Part shown: in pieces, positions 1-7,685 of the stretch
Position numbering within the stretch: the first letter of the stretch is position 1
How the letters are laid out: every line of letters begins with the position of its first letter
Source of the DNA: JADKIH01 sp031367345
Lineage (GTDB): Bacteria > Bacteroidota > Bacteroidia > AKYH767-A > 2013-40CM-41-45
Direction: 5' to 3'
Length of the DNA stretch: 15,525 bases
Assembly (NCBI GenBank): GCA_031367345.1
Contig: JANLPR010000125.1
Span: 1-15,525 of the forward strand
Made by a program: the position numbers and the translations under genes
Notes under the pieces: generated by a model
What the model saw: only the letters and a program-made list of their open reading frames with translations
What the model was told of the DNA's origin: nothing
The model's database searches: none

Positions 1-1874
1 ACAGGAATAAGCTTGCTTTGTTCATCACCCGCTTGAACAACGGTTATGTTTCCGCTTGAATCTTGTCCATAAACGGTAGGGGTATAGTTAAGAAGACTAT
101 AATAATTCGGATAGTACCAAGTTCCTGAGTGTCCACTTAAACTATGCATGTCTCTATTCCACGTTGAACCACCAACGCTAAAGTTTACATTTACATTTGA
201 ATTAAATATTTTTTCCTTTTTAGCACTAAACAAAAATTCGCTGTTTAAGCTTTTGTCTTTCTGATTTGACTCAGAATAATATCCATCAAGCAAACCGATT
301 AAGTCGGCCGGTTTGTTTTTCGATTGATATTCATCGAGCGTGTAATCGATTCCTGTGCGACCAACAAATGTTAGCCATGGAGTGATGGTATAATTCAATG
401 TTAATCCACCTAGTAATTTAGAACGGTCAAGTGTTGTGTTATGATTGTAATATTTCCACCACAAATATTTGTCGATGTATAAATAAGGAAAACCATCTTG
501 CGGATTACGTGTTCCATCACTCAGTTGATTGTATTGCAAATCGACTCCTTGATAGCTACGTGGCCAAGAGTAAAGCAAACCTTTATTAAATGATTCAGGA
601 TCTTCGCCAAGCAATGGACTATTCAAACGGTGATAGTCAACATACGATGCCGCAAGATTCAAACTTACTTTGTCAGAAACTTTGAGTGTAGAATTGGTGT
701 TGATCGTTGTTTGGTCGAACTTACTATTATGAACTATAGGCGTATTGTTTGTTTGTGAAATTGACAAACGCATTGTTCCAACTTCACCGCCACCTTCAGC
801 GGAAATATTGTGAGTAACAACATGACCATTTTGAAAAGGTAGTTTTAAATTATCCGGTTGTGGCGACCACTGACGCAAGTTTCCGTCCCACCATCGAATA
901 GTTTGCCCCAGCATTTTTGGTCCCCAAGAAACAGAGGATCCCGGATAACCAAATTCCGGATCAGTGGAGAGCAAAGGGAAGATGGGAATGTTATCGGCGC
1001 CTAATTCAAACGCTGGAGTGGAATATGATGTTGATGGAGCACCACCACCATAGGTATTTTGAACGTCGCGATAACGATAAGGAGTAGTAATTTTATAATT
1101 GAGATTATACGTTACGCCAATTCCTTTTTGTTGGCGACCTTTTTTTGTTGTGATAAGGATAACACCATTCGCACCTCTTGCGCCATAGAGTGCAGAGCCG
1201 GCACCACCTTTCAAAGTTGTGCTACTTTCAATATCATACGCACTAATATTATTGATAGCAGAACCCCAATCTCTTCCTCTACCAATGTCGGTGAGGCCCG
1301 GATCGTTATTCATTGGCACTCCATCGACAACTATTAGTGGCTGGTTCTTGCCGGAGATATTATTATTTCCACGAATAGTGATTCGTGTTGTTCCTCCATC
1401 TACACCATCAGGATTTGAAATTTGAACTCCGGAAATTTTTCCGGTGAGTGCATTCAGTATATTTGGAGAACCTGATTGAGTAATTTCATCGCCGCCAATT
1501 TTTTCGGTAGAATATCCAAGCTCTCGCTTTTGCCGGTTCACTCCTAAAGCAGTTACAACAACTTCGTTTAGCTCTTGCGCTTTAACATTAAGAGTTACAT
1601 TGATTGTTGTTCTGTTTCCTACCACGATTGCTTGAGAAACATAACCGATAAACCGAAAATGTAAAGTATCGGTTGCTAAAAGATTTTCCAGTTTGTAATT
1701 TCCATTAATATCGGTTGCTGTTGCTTTAGTGCTGCTATTAACATTAATAGTTAAGAATGGCAACACTTCTCCATCAGTAGACTTCACATTTCCTATAACA
1801 TGGATTTCTTGAGCTTTTGCATTTATAAAAAAGAAAAAGAAGGTAATTATTGAGAGCGTAAAATTTTTCCGCAT
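1..1874 (-). CDS. SusC/RagA-type TonB-linked outer-membrane transporter, N-terminal 624 residues (C-terminus beyond the window)
   Basis: Reading from the ATG at 1874, the frame stays open for 624 codons to the left edge. A signal peptide (MRKNFTLSIITF, then a Phe run, INAKA) is cut before Q22. Residues 22-105 form a CarboxypepD_reg-like N-terminal extension (GNYKLENL, FRFIGYVSQ). The typical SusC junction follows (ELNEVVVTALGVNRQ). The plug domain lies at about 115-235, with SGVQISNPDG, RITIRGNNNISG, PLIVVDGVP and ALYGARGANGVILITTKKG. The remainder is the start of the 22-strand barrel. The family imports glycans, peptides or other large nutrients together with a SusD lipoprotein, whose gene would normally lie just downstream, outside this window. 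Full-length members have about 1000 residues, so roughly 40% is missing only because of the window edge. The substrate cannot be told from this part. Confidence 0.94.
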   Translation of the reverse strand, partial: MRKNFTLSIITFFFFFINAKAQEIHVIGNVKSTDGEVLPFLTINVNSSTKATATDINGNYKLENLLATDTLHFRFIGYVSQAIVVGNRTTINVTLNVKAQELNEVVVTALGVNRQKRELGYSTEKIGGDEITQSGSPNILNALTGKISGVQISNPDGVDGGTTRITIRGNNNISGKNQPLIVVDGVPMNNDPGLTDIGRGRDWGSAINNISAYDIESSTTLKGGAGSALYGARGANGVILITTKKGRQQKGIGVTYNLNYKITTPYRYRDVQNTYGGGAPSTSYSTPAFELGADNIPIFPLLSTDPEFGYPGSSVSWGPKMLGQTIRWWDGNLRQWSPQPDNLKLPFQNGHVVTHNISAEGGGEVGTMRLSISQTNNTPIVHNSKFDQTTINTNSTLKVSDKVSLNLAASYVDYHRLNSPLLGEDPESFNKGLLYSWPRSYQGVDLQYNQLSDGTRNPQDGFPYLYIDKYLWWKYYNHNTTLDRSKLLGGLTLNYTITPWLTFVGRTGIDYTLDEYQSKNKPADLIGLLDGYYSESNQKDKSLNSEFLFSAKKEKIFNSNVNVNFSVGGSTWNRDMHSLSGHSGTWYYPNYYSLLNYTPTVYGQDSSGNITVVQAGDEQSKLIP

Positions 1875-2322
1875 AGAGATTAGTTTGGGTGACGAATATA
1901 GGAAAAATGGGGGTAGGAAGCGTGTAATGTTTAAAAAAAGGAAAGGGTTGATTTTCCTTATATGAAAATGTAGCAGAAAAGAGGCAATAGTCCGTTGCTA
2001 CTTTGGAAATTTCGGAAATAATGTCTATTTGTTTTTTCATTAAGATGGCTCTGGAAATTGAGTGCAATTGCATTGAATTTTTTATTATAATTATTTTGGA
2101 CGTTTTTAAGTATTGTATATTATTTTAATAAACACTGAAAGAATAAAACTACTAATTGAAATTTTCAGAAGTAATAGTGTGATTCAGTTTTAAATGTATA
2201 TTGCTATTCATTATTGCTAACTTATATCCAATCATAATTAAAATGGAAAAGCTTAAAAGTTATGATTAAATAACCATAGCTTAAAAATAAAAATCTTAAA
2301 AAGGGGGTTAAAATATTTTATT
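1875..2322. other. Divergent intergenic region (448 bp) with inverted repeats
   Basis: AT-rich spacer between the divergent SusC-like and MORN-like genes, with no coding frame I would support. It holds two separated inverted repeats. GTAGCA and TGCTAC are 20 bp apart at about 1970-2001. AATCATAA (2230-2237) and TTATGATT (2260-2267) are 22 bp apart, about 55 bp upstream of the start at 2323. Either could be a regulator site; neither is followed by a T-run as a terminator would be. Confidence 0.4.
1893..1900 (-). promoter_or_regulatory. Degenerate -7 box (TATATTCG) upstream of the SusC-like gene
   Basis: On the minus strand TATATTCG matches the Bacteroidota -7 consensus TAnnTTTG at all but one fixed position. 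It ends 18 bp before the ATG at 1874, which suits a short leader. No convincing -33 TTTG was found at the normal distance, so this is tentative. Confidence 0.35.
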
Positions 2323-2877
2323 ATGAATGACAAAAGGCTACTTTATACTTATAAAAAAATCGGATTGAAAAATATATATTTACTGGTTTCTGTTTCTTTT
2401 ATAAGCGTTTTTGGAAATTTGAATGCGCAAGTATTGACTGCTCTAAATCAGAAAGATTCTTTGGGATTGAAAATTGGTGAATGGACGGAAACAGATACAC
2501 TAGCTACTGAACTAATTGAATCTGGGACAACATTCAGCATGACAACAAAAGGTTGTGTTACTGAGCGGGGTCGTGATATTCGTTCCATTCAAAAGAATGT
2601 TTGTTTGTCGAAGGGTAATTATTCTAATGGCTATAAAACAGGAGTATGGAAATATTTTCGTCGAGGAAAAGATTTTTATAAACAAATAACATACAGTTAT
2701 GGCCGAATACAAAAAGTTGAAATTGTTCATAGCAATGGACAATGGAGAATAATAGCAATTGTAAATATAAAATCAGCAACTGCTCATTTTATAACGTATG
2801 ATCAGAAAGGGAATTTGGAAACTGAAGGCGATATTCCTGAATTTCTACTTTATTCAAGCTCTATGGATTTGCATTAA
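2323..2877 (+). CDS. Exported protein with MORN-like repeats, function unknown
   Basis: This is a 184-residue protein. A positively charged start and a hydrophobic stretch (NIYLLVSVSFISVFG) lead to a likely signal peptidase site after LNA (residue 35). The mature part carries two G-x-x-x-G-x-W motifs, GLKIGEWTE (48-56) and NGYKTGVWKYF (102-112). These resemble the MORN-2 / YwqK-like repeats found in many exported Bacteroidota proteins. Cys78 and Cys94 could form a disulfide in the periplasm. The ATG at 2323 is the only in-frame ATG before the signal peptide. It stands alone: the next gene begins 221 bp later, beyond a 12-bp palindrome (TTGAAGCTTCAA, 2886-2897). I can name no function; YwqK-like proteins are often labelled antitoxins, but no toxin partner is visible here. 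Confidence 0.7.
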   Translation: MNDKRLLYTYKKIGLKNIYLLVSVSFISVFGNLNAQVLTALNQKDSLGLKIGEWTETDTLATELIESGTTFSMTTKGCVTERGRDIRSIQKNVCLSKGNYSNGYKTGVWKYFRRGKDFYKQITYSYGRIQKVEIVHSNGQWRIIAIVNIKSATAHFITYDQKGNLETEGDIPEFLLYSSSMDLH

Positions 2878-3098
2878 TAATTCAGTTGAAGCTTCAATTA
2901 GTCACAAGATTTATTTACACATCTTCTTATGATTTTTATTCGTTAAAGTCGTTTTTTGGATTTTTAAATTTTGTAAAATGTAAATTGTTTTTTTTCTTTG
3001 CAGGGAAATTTCATTTATAACAACATCTCGATTAATTATCGCATCTCTTTTTTTATCGTACATTGTTAATCAATTAAATCGCCAATATTTTATCGAAT

Positions 3099-5114
3099 AT
3101 GAAAAAAATAGTTACTCTTCTCTTTATTATACAACTTGTATTCATAAGCACAAATGGTCAAACTGCAAATTGGCAATGGGCTAAATCGATGGGAGGTTCA
3201 TCGAACGAAGGAGGAAAGTCAGTTGCTGTCGATAATTCCGGGAATGTATATGTGACCGGTTATTTTCAACAGACTGTTGATTTTGATCCAAGCTCTTCTA
3301 CTGCTAATCTTACTTCCGCTGCTTACGACGATATTTTCATTACCAAATTTGATCGCGCAGGAAATTTTCTATGGGCAAAAAGAATTGGTGGAGCAGGTGA
3401 TGATGATGGTGTAGCAATTGCAGTAGATCCTAATGGCGATGTTATTATTACCGGCTTTTTCGATGGCACGGTCGATTTTGATCCTGATAGTTTAGGGGTT
3501 TATAATCTTATTTCTACTTCAGGTTCTGTCGATGCTTTTATTCTTAAGCTTGATGCAAATGGAAATTTTGTGTGGGCTGGCAATATTGGCGGCAGCGGCG
3601 GCGGATGGCCTTCTTCTTTGAAAACAGATAACATAGGAAATATTTATGTTGCCGGATTTTTTCTCGGCACCTACGATTTCAATCCGGATGCCGGTACAAG
3701 TTTTTCTATTACTTCTACAGCTGGCTCTACAGATATTTACATTCTTAAATTAAATAATCAAGGCGTATTTCAATGGGTAAAGTCGATGGGCGGAAGTTTA
3801 GCTGATAATGCATCTGCCATTGCTATTGATGCAAATCAAAATTGCTACATAACAGGTTATTTTGATGGCACAGCAGATTTCAATCCTGATCCTAATTTAG
3901 CAGACTCCATTTCATCCAATGGTAACAAGGATATTTTCATAGTCAAATTAGACAATATGGGAAATATGATCTATGCATCCGGCATTGGTGGTGCGAGCGA
4001 TGAATGGGCTTATTCACTAGCAACGGATTTACAAAACAATCTTTATGTTACAGGTTATTTTACCGGAACTGTCGACTTCGATCCAAATTTATTTAATACG
4101 ACATATTTAACATCAGCAGGTCTGCAAGATATTTTTATTTTGAAATTAGATTCTGTTGGAAATTATGTATGGGCAAAAAATATAGGAAGCAGCGGATATG
4201 ATTATGGAAATAGTATTGTCTTTGATACGATTGCAAATGGTTCGGTATTGCTTACCGGAAGTTTTAGTGGTACTGTCGATTTCGATCCTTCGGCAGCAAT
4301 TCATTCAGTAACATCGGCAGGAACACAAAATAGTTTTCTGCTTAAACTTGATAGAGCTGGAAATTTTCAGTGGGCAGAAGGAATAGGTGGGTCGATGGAT
4401 GACGAAGGTACATCATTAGCAGTCGATGGAATTGGAAATATATTTACGACTGGATATTTTAATAGTTCGTCGATCAGTTTCGGATCAAATGCACTTGCGA
4501 ATTTTACAAACGGTGGCGGACAAGAAGATATTTATCTTGCTAAGTTCGGAGTTTGTTCTTCTCACTTCAGTATTTTTCCTGATACGATTCCTCAGCATTG
4601 GTTTGCTATGAACGAAGCATATGGTTCTTCACAATTGTCGTACACTTGGTACTGGGGCGATGGCGACAGTACAATCGGACAATTTCCTGACCATGTTTAT
4701 GCAGCAGCAGGATTGTATACAATTTGTTTGACAGTGAATGATAGTATGGGCTGCGCCGATAGTTATTGTGATACGACTAATATTTTTCGAGTGGATCAGA
4801 ATAGTTCAATTGTTTCGTTGACAGTAATTCCACAAATCATTACAGCAGTTCAAGGCGTGGATCATCAAGTACAGAATGCGATCGTTTATCCAAATCCGAC
4901 AACCGATGAATTTACCATTCAACTTTCGGAACAAAACAAACAAACAGAGTTGATAGTCACAGACCTCTTAGGGGAAATAGTAGTTCGTTCAACGATTCAC
5001 GGGAGAATTCGAATGAGCGCAAAAGAGTTGAATTTGAGAAGCGGAATTTACTTGTTGACTGTTTCAACAATAGGGTCGATACAGAATTTTAAGTTGGTTG
5101 TAGGAGGTAATTGA
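3099..5114 (+). CDS. Secreted seven-repeat (SBBP-type) beta-propeller protein with PKD-like domain and T9SS sorting domain
   Basis: This is a 671-residue cell-surface or extracellular protein. The signal peptide MKKIVTLLFIIQLVFISTNG is cut before Q21. Residues 25 to about 485 contain seven repeats of about 65 residues. Each has the pattern W-A-K-x-I/M-G-G, then [VI]-A-[VI]-D-x-x-G-N-[VI]-Y-[VI]-T-G-Y-F-x-G-T-V-D-F-[DN]-P, then D-[IA]-[FY]-[IL]-x-K-[LF]-D-x-x-G-N-F. This is the SBBP repeat pattern, and seven copies suggest one closed seven-bladed propeller. Residues of about 487-580 look PKD-like (YTWYWGDGDST, HVYAAAGLYTICLTV, with a CADSYC pair). Residues 595-671 are a type A T9SS C-terminal domain (VYPNPTTDEFTI, IVTDLLGEIV, LRSGIYLLTV), which directs export through the Por machinery and removal or anchoring at the surface. 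Ligand unknown. Repeat 7 lacks the GTVDFDP loop. Confidence 0.93.
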   Translation: MKKIVTLLFIIQLVFISTNGQTANWQWAKSMGGSSNEGGKSVAVDNSGNVYVTGYFQQTVDFDPSSSTANLTSAAYDDIFITKFDRAGNFLWAKRIGGAGDDDGVAIAVDPNGDVIITGFFDGTVDFDPDSLGVYNLISTSGSVDAFILKLDANGNFVWAGNIGGSGGGWPSSLKTDNIGNIYVAGFFLGTYDFNPDAGTSFSITSTAGSTDIYILKLNNQGVFQWVKSMGGSLADNASAIAIDANQNCYITGYFDGTADFNPDPNLADSISSNGNKDIFIVKLDNMGNMIYASGIGGASDEWAYSLATDLQNNLYVTGYFTGTVDFDPNLFNTTYLTSAGLQDIFILKLDSVGNYVWAKNIGSSGYDYGNSIVFDTIANGSVLLTGSFSGTVDFDPSAAIHSVTSAGTQNSFLLKLDRAGNFQWAEGIGGSMDDEGTSLAVDGIGNIFTTGYFNSSSISFGSNALANFTNGGGQEDIYLAKFGVCSSHFSIFPDTIPQHWFAMNEAYGSSQLSYTWYWGDGDSTIGQFPDHVYAAAGLYTICLTVNDSMGCADSYCDTTNIFRVDQNSSIVSLTVIPQIITAVQGVDHQVQNAIVYPNPTTDEFTIQLSEQNKQTELIVTDLLGEIVVRSTIHGRIRMSAKELNLRSGIYLLTVSTIGSIQNFKLVVGGN

Positions 5115-5311
5115 TAGGGTGGAAAAAAATATGTTGAGCGGAATAGTAGTTTTTGAATTCGATGAATTGTTCTTCACAAGATTATCAACTAATATTCAGC
5201 CAAATCGGTTAACATTTTTCTTTTTATTTTTGTTCTGCAATAATTTCCTACTTTGTCGTGGAATAAATAAAATAGGGTACCCAATTTCAAATTTTTATAG
5301 TGAATACTGGC

Positions 5312-6790
5312 ATGCAAAAACACACGCTCTCTAAATCCACCTTCATCAAAGGAATGCAATGCACAAAAGCATTGTACTTAAGCAAGCATCACAAAGAGTA
5401 TAGAGAGCAAATCAGCGTTTCGCAACAAGCTATTTTTACACAAGGAACTAGTGTAGGTGAGTTGGCGCAACAGCTTTTTCCCGGTGGAGTAGATTGTACA
5501 CCTGAAAGCTATTATGATTTTCAAAAATCAGTAGTACGCACTATGGAGGAAATAAAAAAAGGCACCAAAGTTATTTATGAAGCGGCCTTTCAATTTAATG
5601 GTGTATTGGCTGCGCTCGATATTTTGGTAAAAGTAAAAAATGGTTGGAAAGCTTATGAAGTAAAAAGTTCTACAAGTATTTCTGAAACGTATTTATTGGA
5701 TGCTGCAATTCAGTACTACGCAATCTCTAATTCCGGTATTGATCTTAAAGACATTTCAATTGTTTATATCAATAATCAGTATGTAAAAGATGGCCCAATC
5801 GATTTGCAACAACTTTTTAATATTGAATCGGTGAAGAATGAAGTCTTGGAGTTGCTGCCCGGCATTCCCAATCAAGTAGCACTTTTGAAAAAAGTATTAA
5901 AGCAAAAAGATGTTCCAGTAGTCGACATCGGACCACATTGTAACAGCCCGTACACTTGCGATTTTACTGATCATTGTTGGAAGAAAATACCCGACAATTC
6001 AATTTTTAATATTGCAAGATTAACAGAGGTAAAGAAGTTTGATTTATATACTAAGAATATTGTTAATTTCATCGACATACCAGAAGATTATCCACTTAAT
6101 GGGAACCAATGGATGCAAGTAAACGGTGAGCTCAACAACGAAACAACGATCGATAAAAAGAAAATCAAGGAGTTTGTGCGTGATTTAAGATACCCACTCT
6201 ATTTTTTGGACTTTGAAACATTCTCTAGTGCAGTTCCGCTTTTTGACAAGAGTAAACCTTATCAGCAATTAGTTTTTCAATATTCGTTGCACATTTTAAA
6301 AAATAATAAAAGTGCAGCAGTTCATAAAGAGTTTTTAGCAGAAGTGAATGGTTCCGATCCGAGAGTACCGTTTGTTGTACAATTAATTTCTGATGTTGGT
6401 GAAGACGGTGATATTCTAGTTTACAACATTTCATTCGAGAAAAGCAAATTAGCAGAGCTAGCGTTGGCATTTCCGAAGTACAAAAGTATGCTTAACAAAA
6501 TCATTGATAGGCTCAAAGATTTAATGGTACCATTTCAAAAAAGATGGTATTATACTCCTGAAATGCAAGGGTCATATTCAATTAAAAAAGTATTGCCGGC
6601 ACTAATTCCGGAGCTGTCGTACGATGTGCTCAATATTCAAGAGGGCGGCACAGCAAGTAATCTTTTCTCTTCAATGCTTACCGGTGAATTTGTAGGCGAC
6701 ATAGCTCAAACCCGTAATGATCTTTTAGCTTATTGTAAAATGGATATGTTAGCTATGGTAGAGTTGTTGAGGAAGCTTAGACAGGTTTGA
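5312..6790 (+). CDS. DUF2779-type protein: Fe-S PD-(D/E)XK nuclease fused to a DnaQ-like exonuclease domain
   Basis: I chose the ATG at 5312 (492 residues) over an in-frame GTG 12 bp upstream, because MQKHTLSKSTF is the usual kind of beginning. The N-terminal half resembles Cas4/AddB nucleases. It has C17 (GMQCTKALYL), E90, D103 (ALDILV) and E116-V-K118 (AYEVKSS), the D-x12-E-x-K core of PD-(D/E)XK enzymes. The three cysteines C210, C216 and C222 (HCNSPYTCDFTDHCW) together with C17 would hold a 4Fe-4S cluster. The C-terminal half has DEDD-type motifs: D300-F-E302 (YFLDFETF), VYNISFEKSKL, and YCKMDMLA with D478. This arrangement fits the DUF2779 family, whose role is not well established; DNA or RNA end processing is the inference. 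It stands as a single gene, with no cas genes nearby. Confidence 0.85.
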   Translation: MQKHTLSKSTFIKGMQCTKALYLSKHHKEYREQISVSQQAIFTQGTSVGELAQQLFPGGVDCTPESYYDFQKSVVRTMEEIKKGTKVIYEAAFQFNGVLAALDILVKVKNGWKAYEVKSSTSISETYLLDAAIQYYAISNSGIDLKDISIVYINNQYVKDGPIDLQQLFNIESVKNEVLELLPGIPNQVALLKKVLKQKDVPVVDIGPHCNSPYTCDFTDHCWKKIPDNSIFNIARLTEVKKFDLYTKNIVNFIDIPEDYPLNGNQWMQVNGELNNETTIDKKKIKEFVRDLRYPLYFLDFETFSSAVPLFDKSKPYQQLVFQYSLHILKNNKSAAVHKEFLAEVNGSDPRVPFVVQLISDVGEDGDILVYNISFEKSKLAELALAFPKYKSMLNKIIDRLKDLMVPFQKRWYYTPEMQGSYSIKKVLPALIPELSYDVLNIQEGGTASNLFSSMLTGEFVGDIAQTRNDLLAYCKMDMLAMVELLRKLRQV

Positions 6791-6999
6791 TTGAGCAAGA
6801 ATCACGAAGGAGTAATATTTCTTTTTCTTTGATAATTAAATTAATTGTCCGGTTTGTTTTGTTTATTATTTTTTATTTGGAGATATTTAATAATAGATTT
6901 TTATGTGCTTGATTGAAGATGAATGAATAGATATTTCCTTCCTGACCCATCTTGTCAAAATATTTTTTCAGTATTTTTTTTTTTGATTGTTGGATGCTT

Positions 7000-7007
7000 T
7001 ATATTTG
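7000..7007 (+). promoter_or_regulatory. Perfect -7 box TATATTTG
   Basis: TATATTTG matches the Bacteroidota -7 consensus TAnnTTTG exactly. A TTTG lies at 6982-6985, but the 14-bp gap is shorter than usual, so the -33 contact is uncertain. It would start a transcript near 7013, just ahead of the hairpin and the G+C-rich island. Confidence 0.5.
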
Positions 7008-7012
7008 TAACC

Positions 7013-7138
7013 TATTAATTGCATCAAGAATTCCAATTGAATAATTGGAAGCCAACCGAGTGGGAACGCCACGGTGGTAAGAAGATGTGGGCCGCGTGGT
7101 CAAAAATGTTCTATCCCTATACGCGATTCATATTTTCC
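7013..7138 (+). ncRNA. Candidate structured RNA (hairpin plus G+C-rich island), family unknown
   Basis: A perfect 8-bp stem, TTCCAATT-GAAT-AATTGGAA (about 7031-7050), is followed by a stretch (7046-7105) where 35 of 60 bases are G or C, in an otherwise clearly AT-rich gap. Inside it GCCACG can pair with CGTGGT (one G-U) about 21 nt downstream. A perfect -7 box lies just upstream. I recognised no known riboswitch or RNA family. The same bases also read as an open frame without an ATG start (TTG 7019 to TGA 7141) containing WKPTEWERHGGKKMWAAWSK. A coding remnant is therefore the main alternative. Confidence 0.3.
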
Positions 7139-7150
7139 TGATGCTTTGGA

Positions 7151-7231
7151 ATGATTAAAATTTCATTGTATGCATTTGCTTATTCAATATCCTCTGTATC
7201 GGCAATACTTGCGTTCTCCTATTTCGACTGA
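7151..7231 (+). CDS. Possible 26-residue membrane peptide
   Basis: ATG at 7151 to TGA at 7229-7231 encodes MIKISLYAFAYSISSVSAIL followed by AFSYFD. A Lys at position 3 precedes about 20 hydrophobic or small residues, which would make one transmembrane helix. This is the general shape of small membrane peptides, including type I toxins. There is no clear ribosome binding site, and short hydrophobic frames arise by chance in AT-rich DNA, so this is a candidate only. Confidence 0.2.
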   Translation: MIKISLYAFAYSISSVSAILAFSYFD

Positions 7232-7302
7232 GAGTTTTTGATGAACTCTTGGTTTGTAAGAGTAGATAGAATGAAATGTGTCATGAAGTTACCTGTCACT
7301 AA

Positions 7303-7328
7303 ATCAATTGTTATTAATAACAATTGAT
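7303..7328. repeat. Perfect 26-bp palindrome, candidate operator
   Basis: The half-site ATCAATTGTTATT is followed at once by its exact reverse complement, with no spacer. It ends 32 bp before the ATG at 7361. It is AT-rich and has no G+C stem with a T-run, so a protein-binding operator for the 7361 gene is more likely than a terminator. Confidence 0.5.
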
Positions 7329-7360
7329 CAATTTATAATTAAACTTAAAAAACGAGCATT

Positions 7361-7672
7361 ATGTATTTACCAGGACAAGAAATAGTATCAATCCGAAATC
7401 ATCCTAACAATATCTTTAAAAAAGGAGAAATATTTATTGTTAGAGATGTCACATCCGGAGTTTGTAATTGTCACGACTTTTTGATCAATACGGGCTTTGA
7501 AGTTAGTCGTACGAGCATCAATTGCGCATGTGCAAAATCGTTTGAGAACAACTCAGGAATATGGTGGCTCTCCAATCGTCATTTTGCACTATTGGAATCA
7601 ATGCAAGGCCGGGCTGTCATGGAAGAGTGCGGAGAGCTCGTGGAAGTGTTGTGTGATTTATGGCAACGATAA
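7361..7672 (+). CDS. Small Cys-rich protein, possibly SH3-like and zinc-binding, function unknown
   Basis: This 103-residue cytoplasmic protein has no signal peptide. The first part, MYLPGQEIVSIRNHPNNIFK then KGEIFIVRDV, has the alternating hydrophobic pattern of a small beta-barrel (KOW/SH3-like) such as those in short phage and accessory proteins. Two C-x-C pairs, C35-N-C37-H38 and C55-A-C57, are spaced so that they could bind one metal ion. The aromatic segment WWLSNRHFALLE (68-79) resembles the closing strand of such barrels. It starts 32 bp after the palindrome at 7303-7328. Its stop lies 5 bp from the convergent end of the NdpA-like gene, and AAGCTTG-T-CAAGCTT (7671-7685) spans both ends. 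I do not recognise a named family. Confidence 0.6.
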   Translation: MYLPGQEIVSIRNHPNNIFKKGEIFIVRDVTSGVCNCHDFLINTGFEVSRTSINCACAKSFENNSGIWWLSNRHFALLESMQGRAVMEECGELVEVLCDLWQR

Positions 7673-7685
7673 GCTTGTCAAGCTT
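7671..7685. repeat. Inverted repeat AAGCTTG-T-CAAGCTT at a convergent gene junction
   Basis: A perfect 7-bp inverted repeat around one T overlaps the stop codons of both the plus gene ending at 7672 and the minus gene ending at 7678. With only 5 bp between the two genes it could help stop transcription from both sides, but a one-base loop and no T-run make it a poor classical terminator. Confidence 0.35.

Larger units (their letters stand above)
6791..7360. other. 570-bp gap: G+C-rich island, small peptide ORF and palindrome
   Basis: This is the longest non-coding stretch left of the mobile region. From 6791 to about 6980 it is AT-rich with long T-runs and shows nothing I can name. From 7000 to 7330 it holds a -7 box, a hairpin plus G+C-rich island, a 26-codon frame and a 26-bp palindrome, each listed separately. 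No tRNA, tmRNA, RNase P or SRP RNA could be recognised by eye. Confidence 0.5.

Noticed and set aside
1774..2073. A 99-codon minus-strand frame overlapping the start of the SusC-like gene
   Set aside because: It is in another frame than the strongly supported signal peptide and has no recognisable features.
2886..2897. TTGAAGCTTCAA palindrome as a terminator of the 2323 gene
   Set aside because: No loop and no T-run follow it, so it does not meet the form of an intrinsic terminator.
3175..4540. Recurring GTCGATTTTGATCC-like words as a CRISPR or DNA repeat
   Set aside because: They are the codons of the GTVDFDP loop in the protein repeats and vary at third positions.
5119..5334. A 71-codon plus-strand frame between the T9SS protein and the nuclease gene
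   Set aside because: It has a Phe-rich run from T-rich spacer DNA, overlaps the real start of the nuclease gene and shows no domain or start signal.
7046..7105. Resemblance of PTEWERHGGKKMWAAW to an E-W/F-E-x-H-x-G DNA-binding pattern, and of the same bases to a riboswitch core
   Set aside because: Both matches are loose and were made from memory; neither has the spacing or full motif set needed for a named call.
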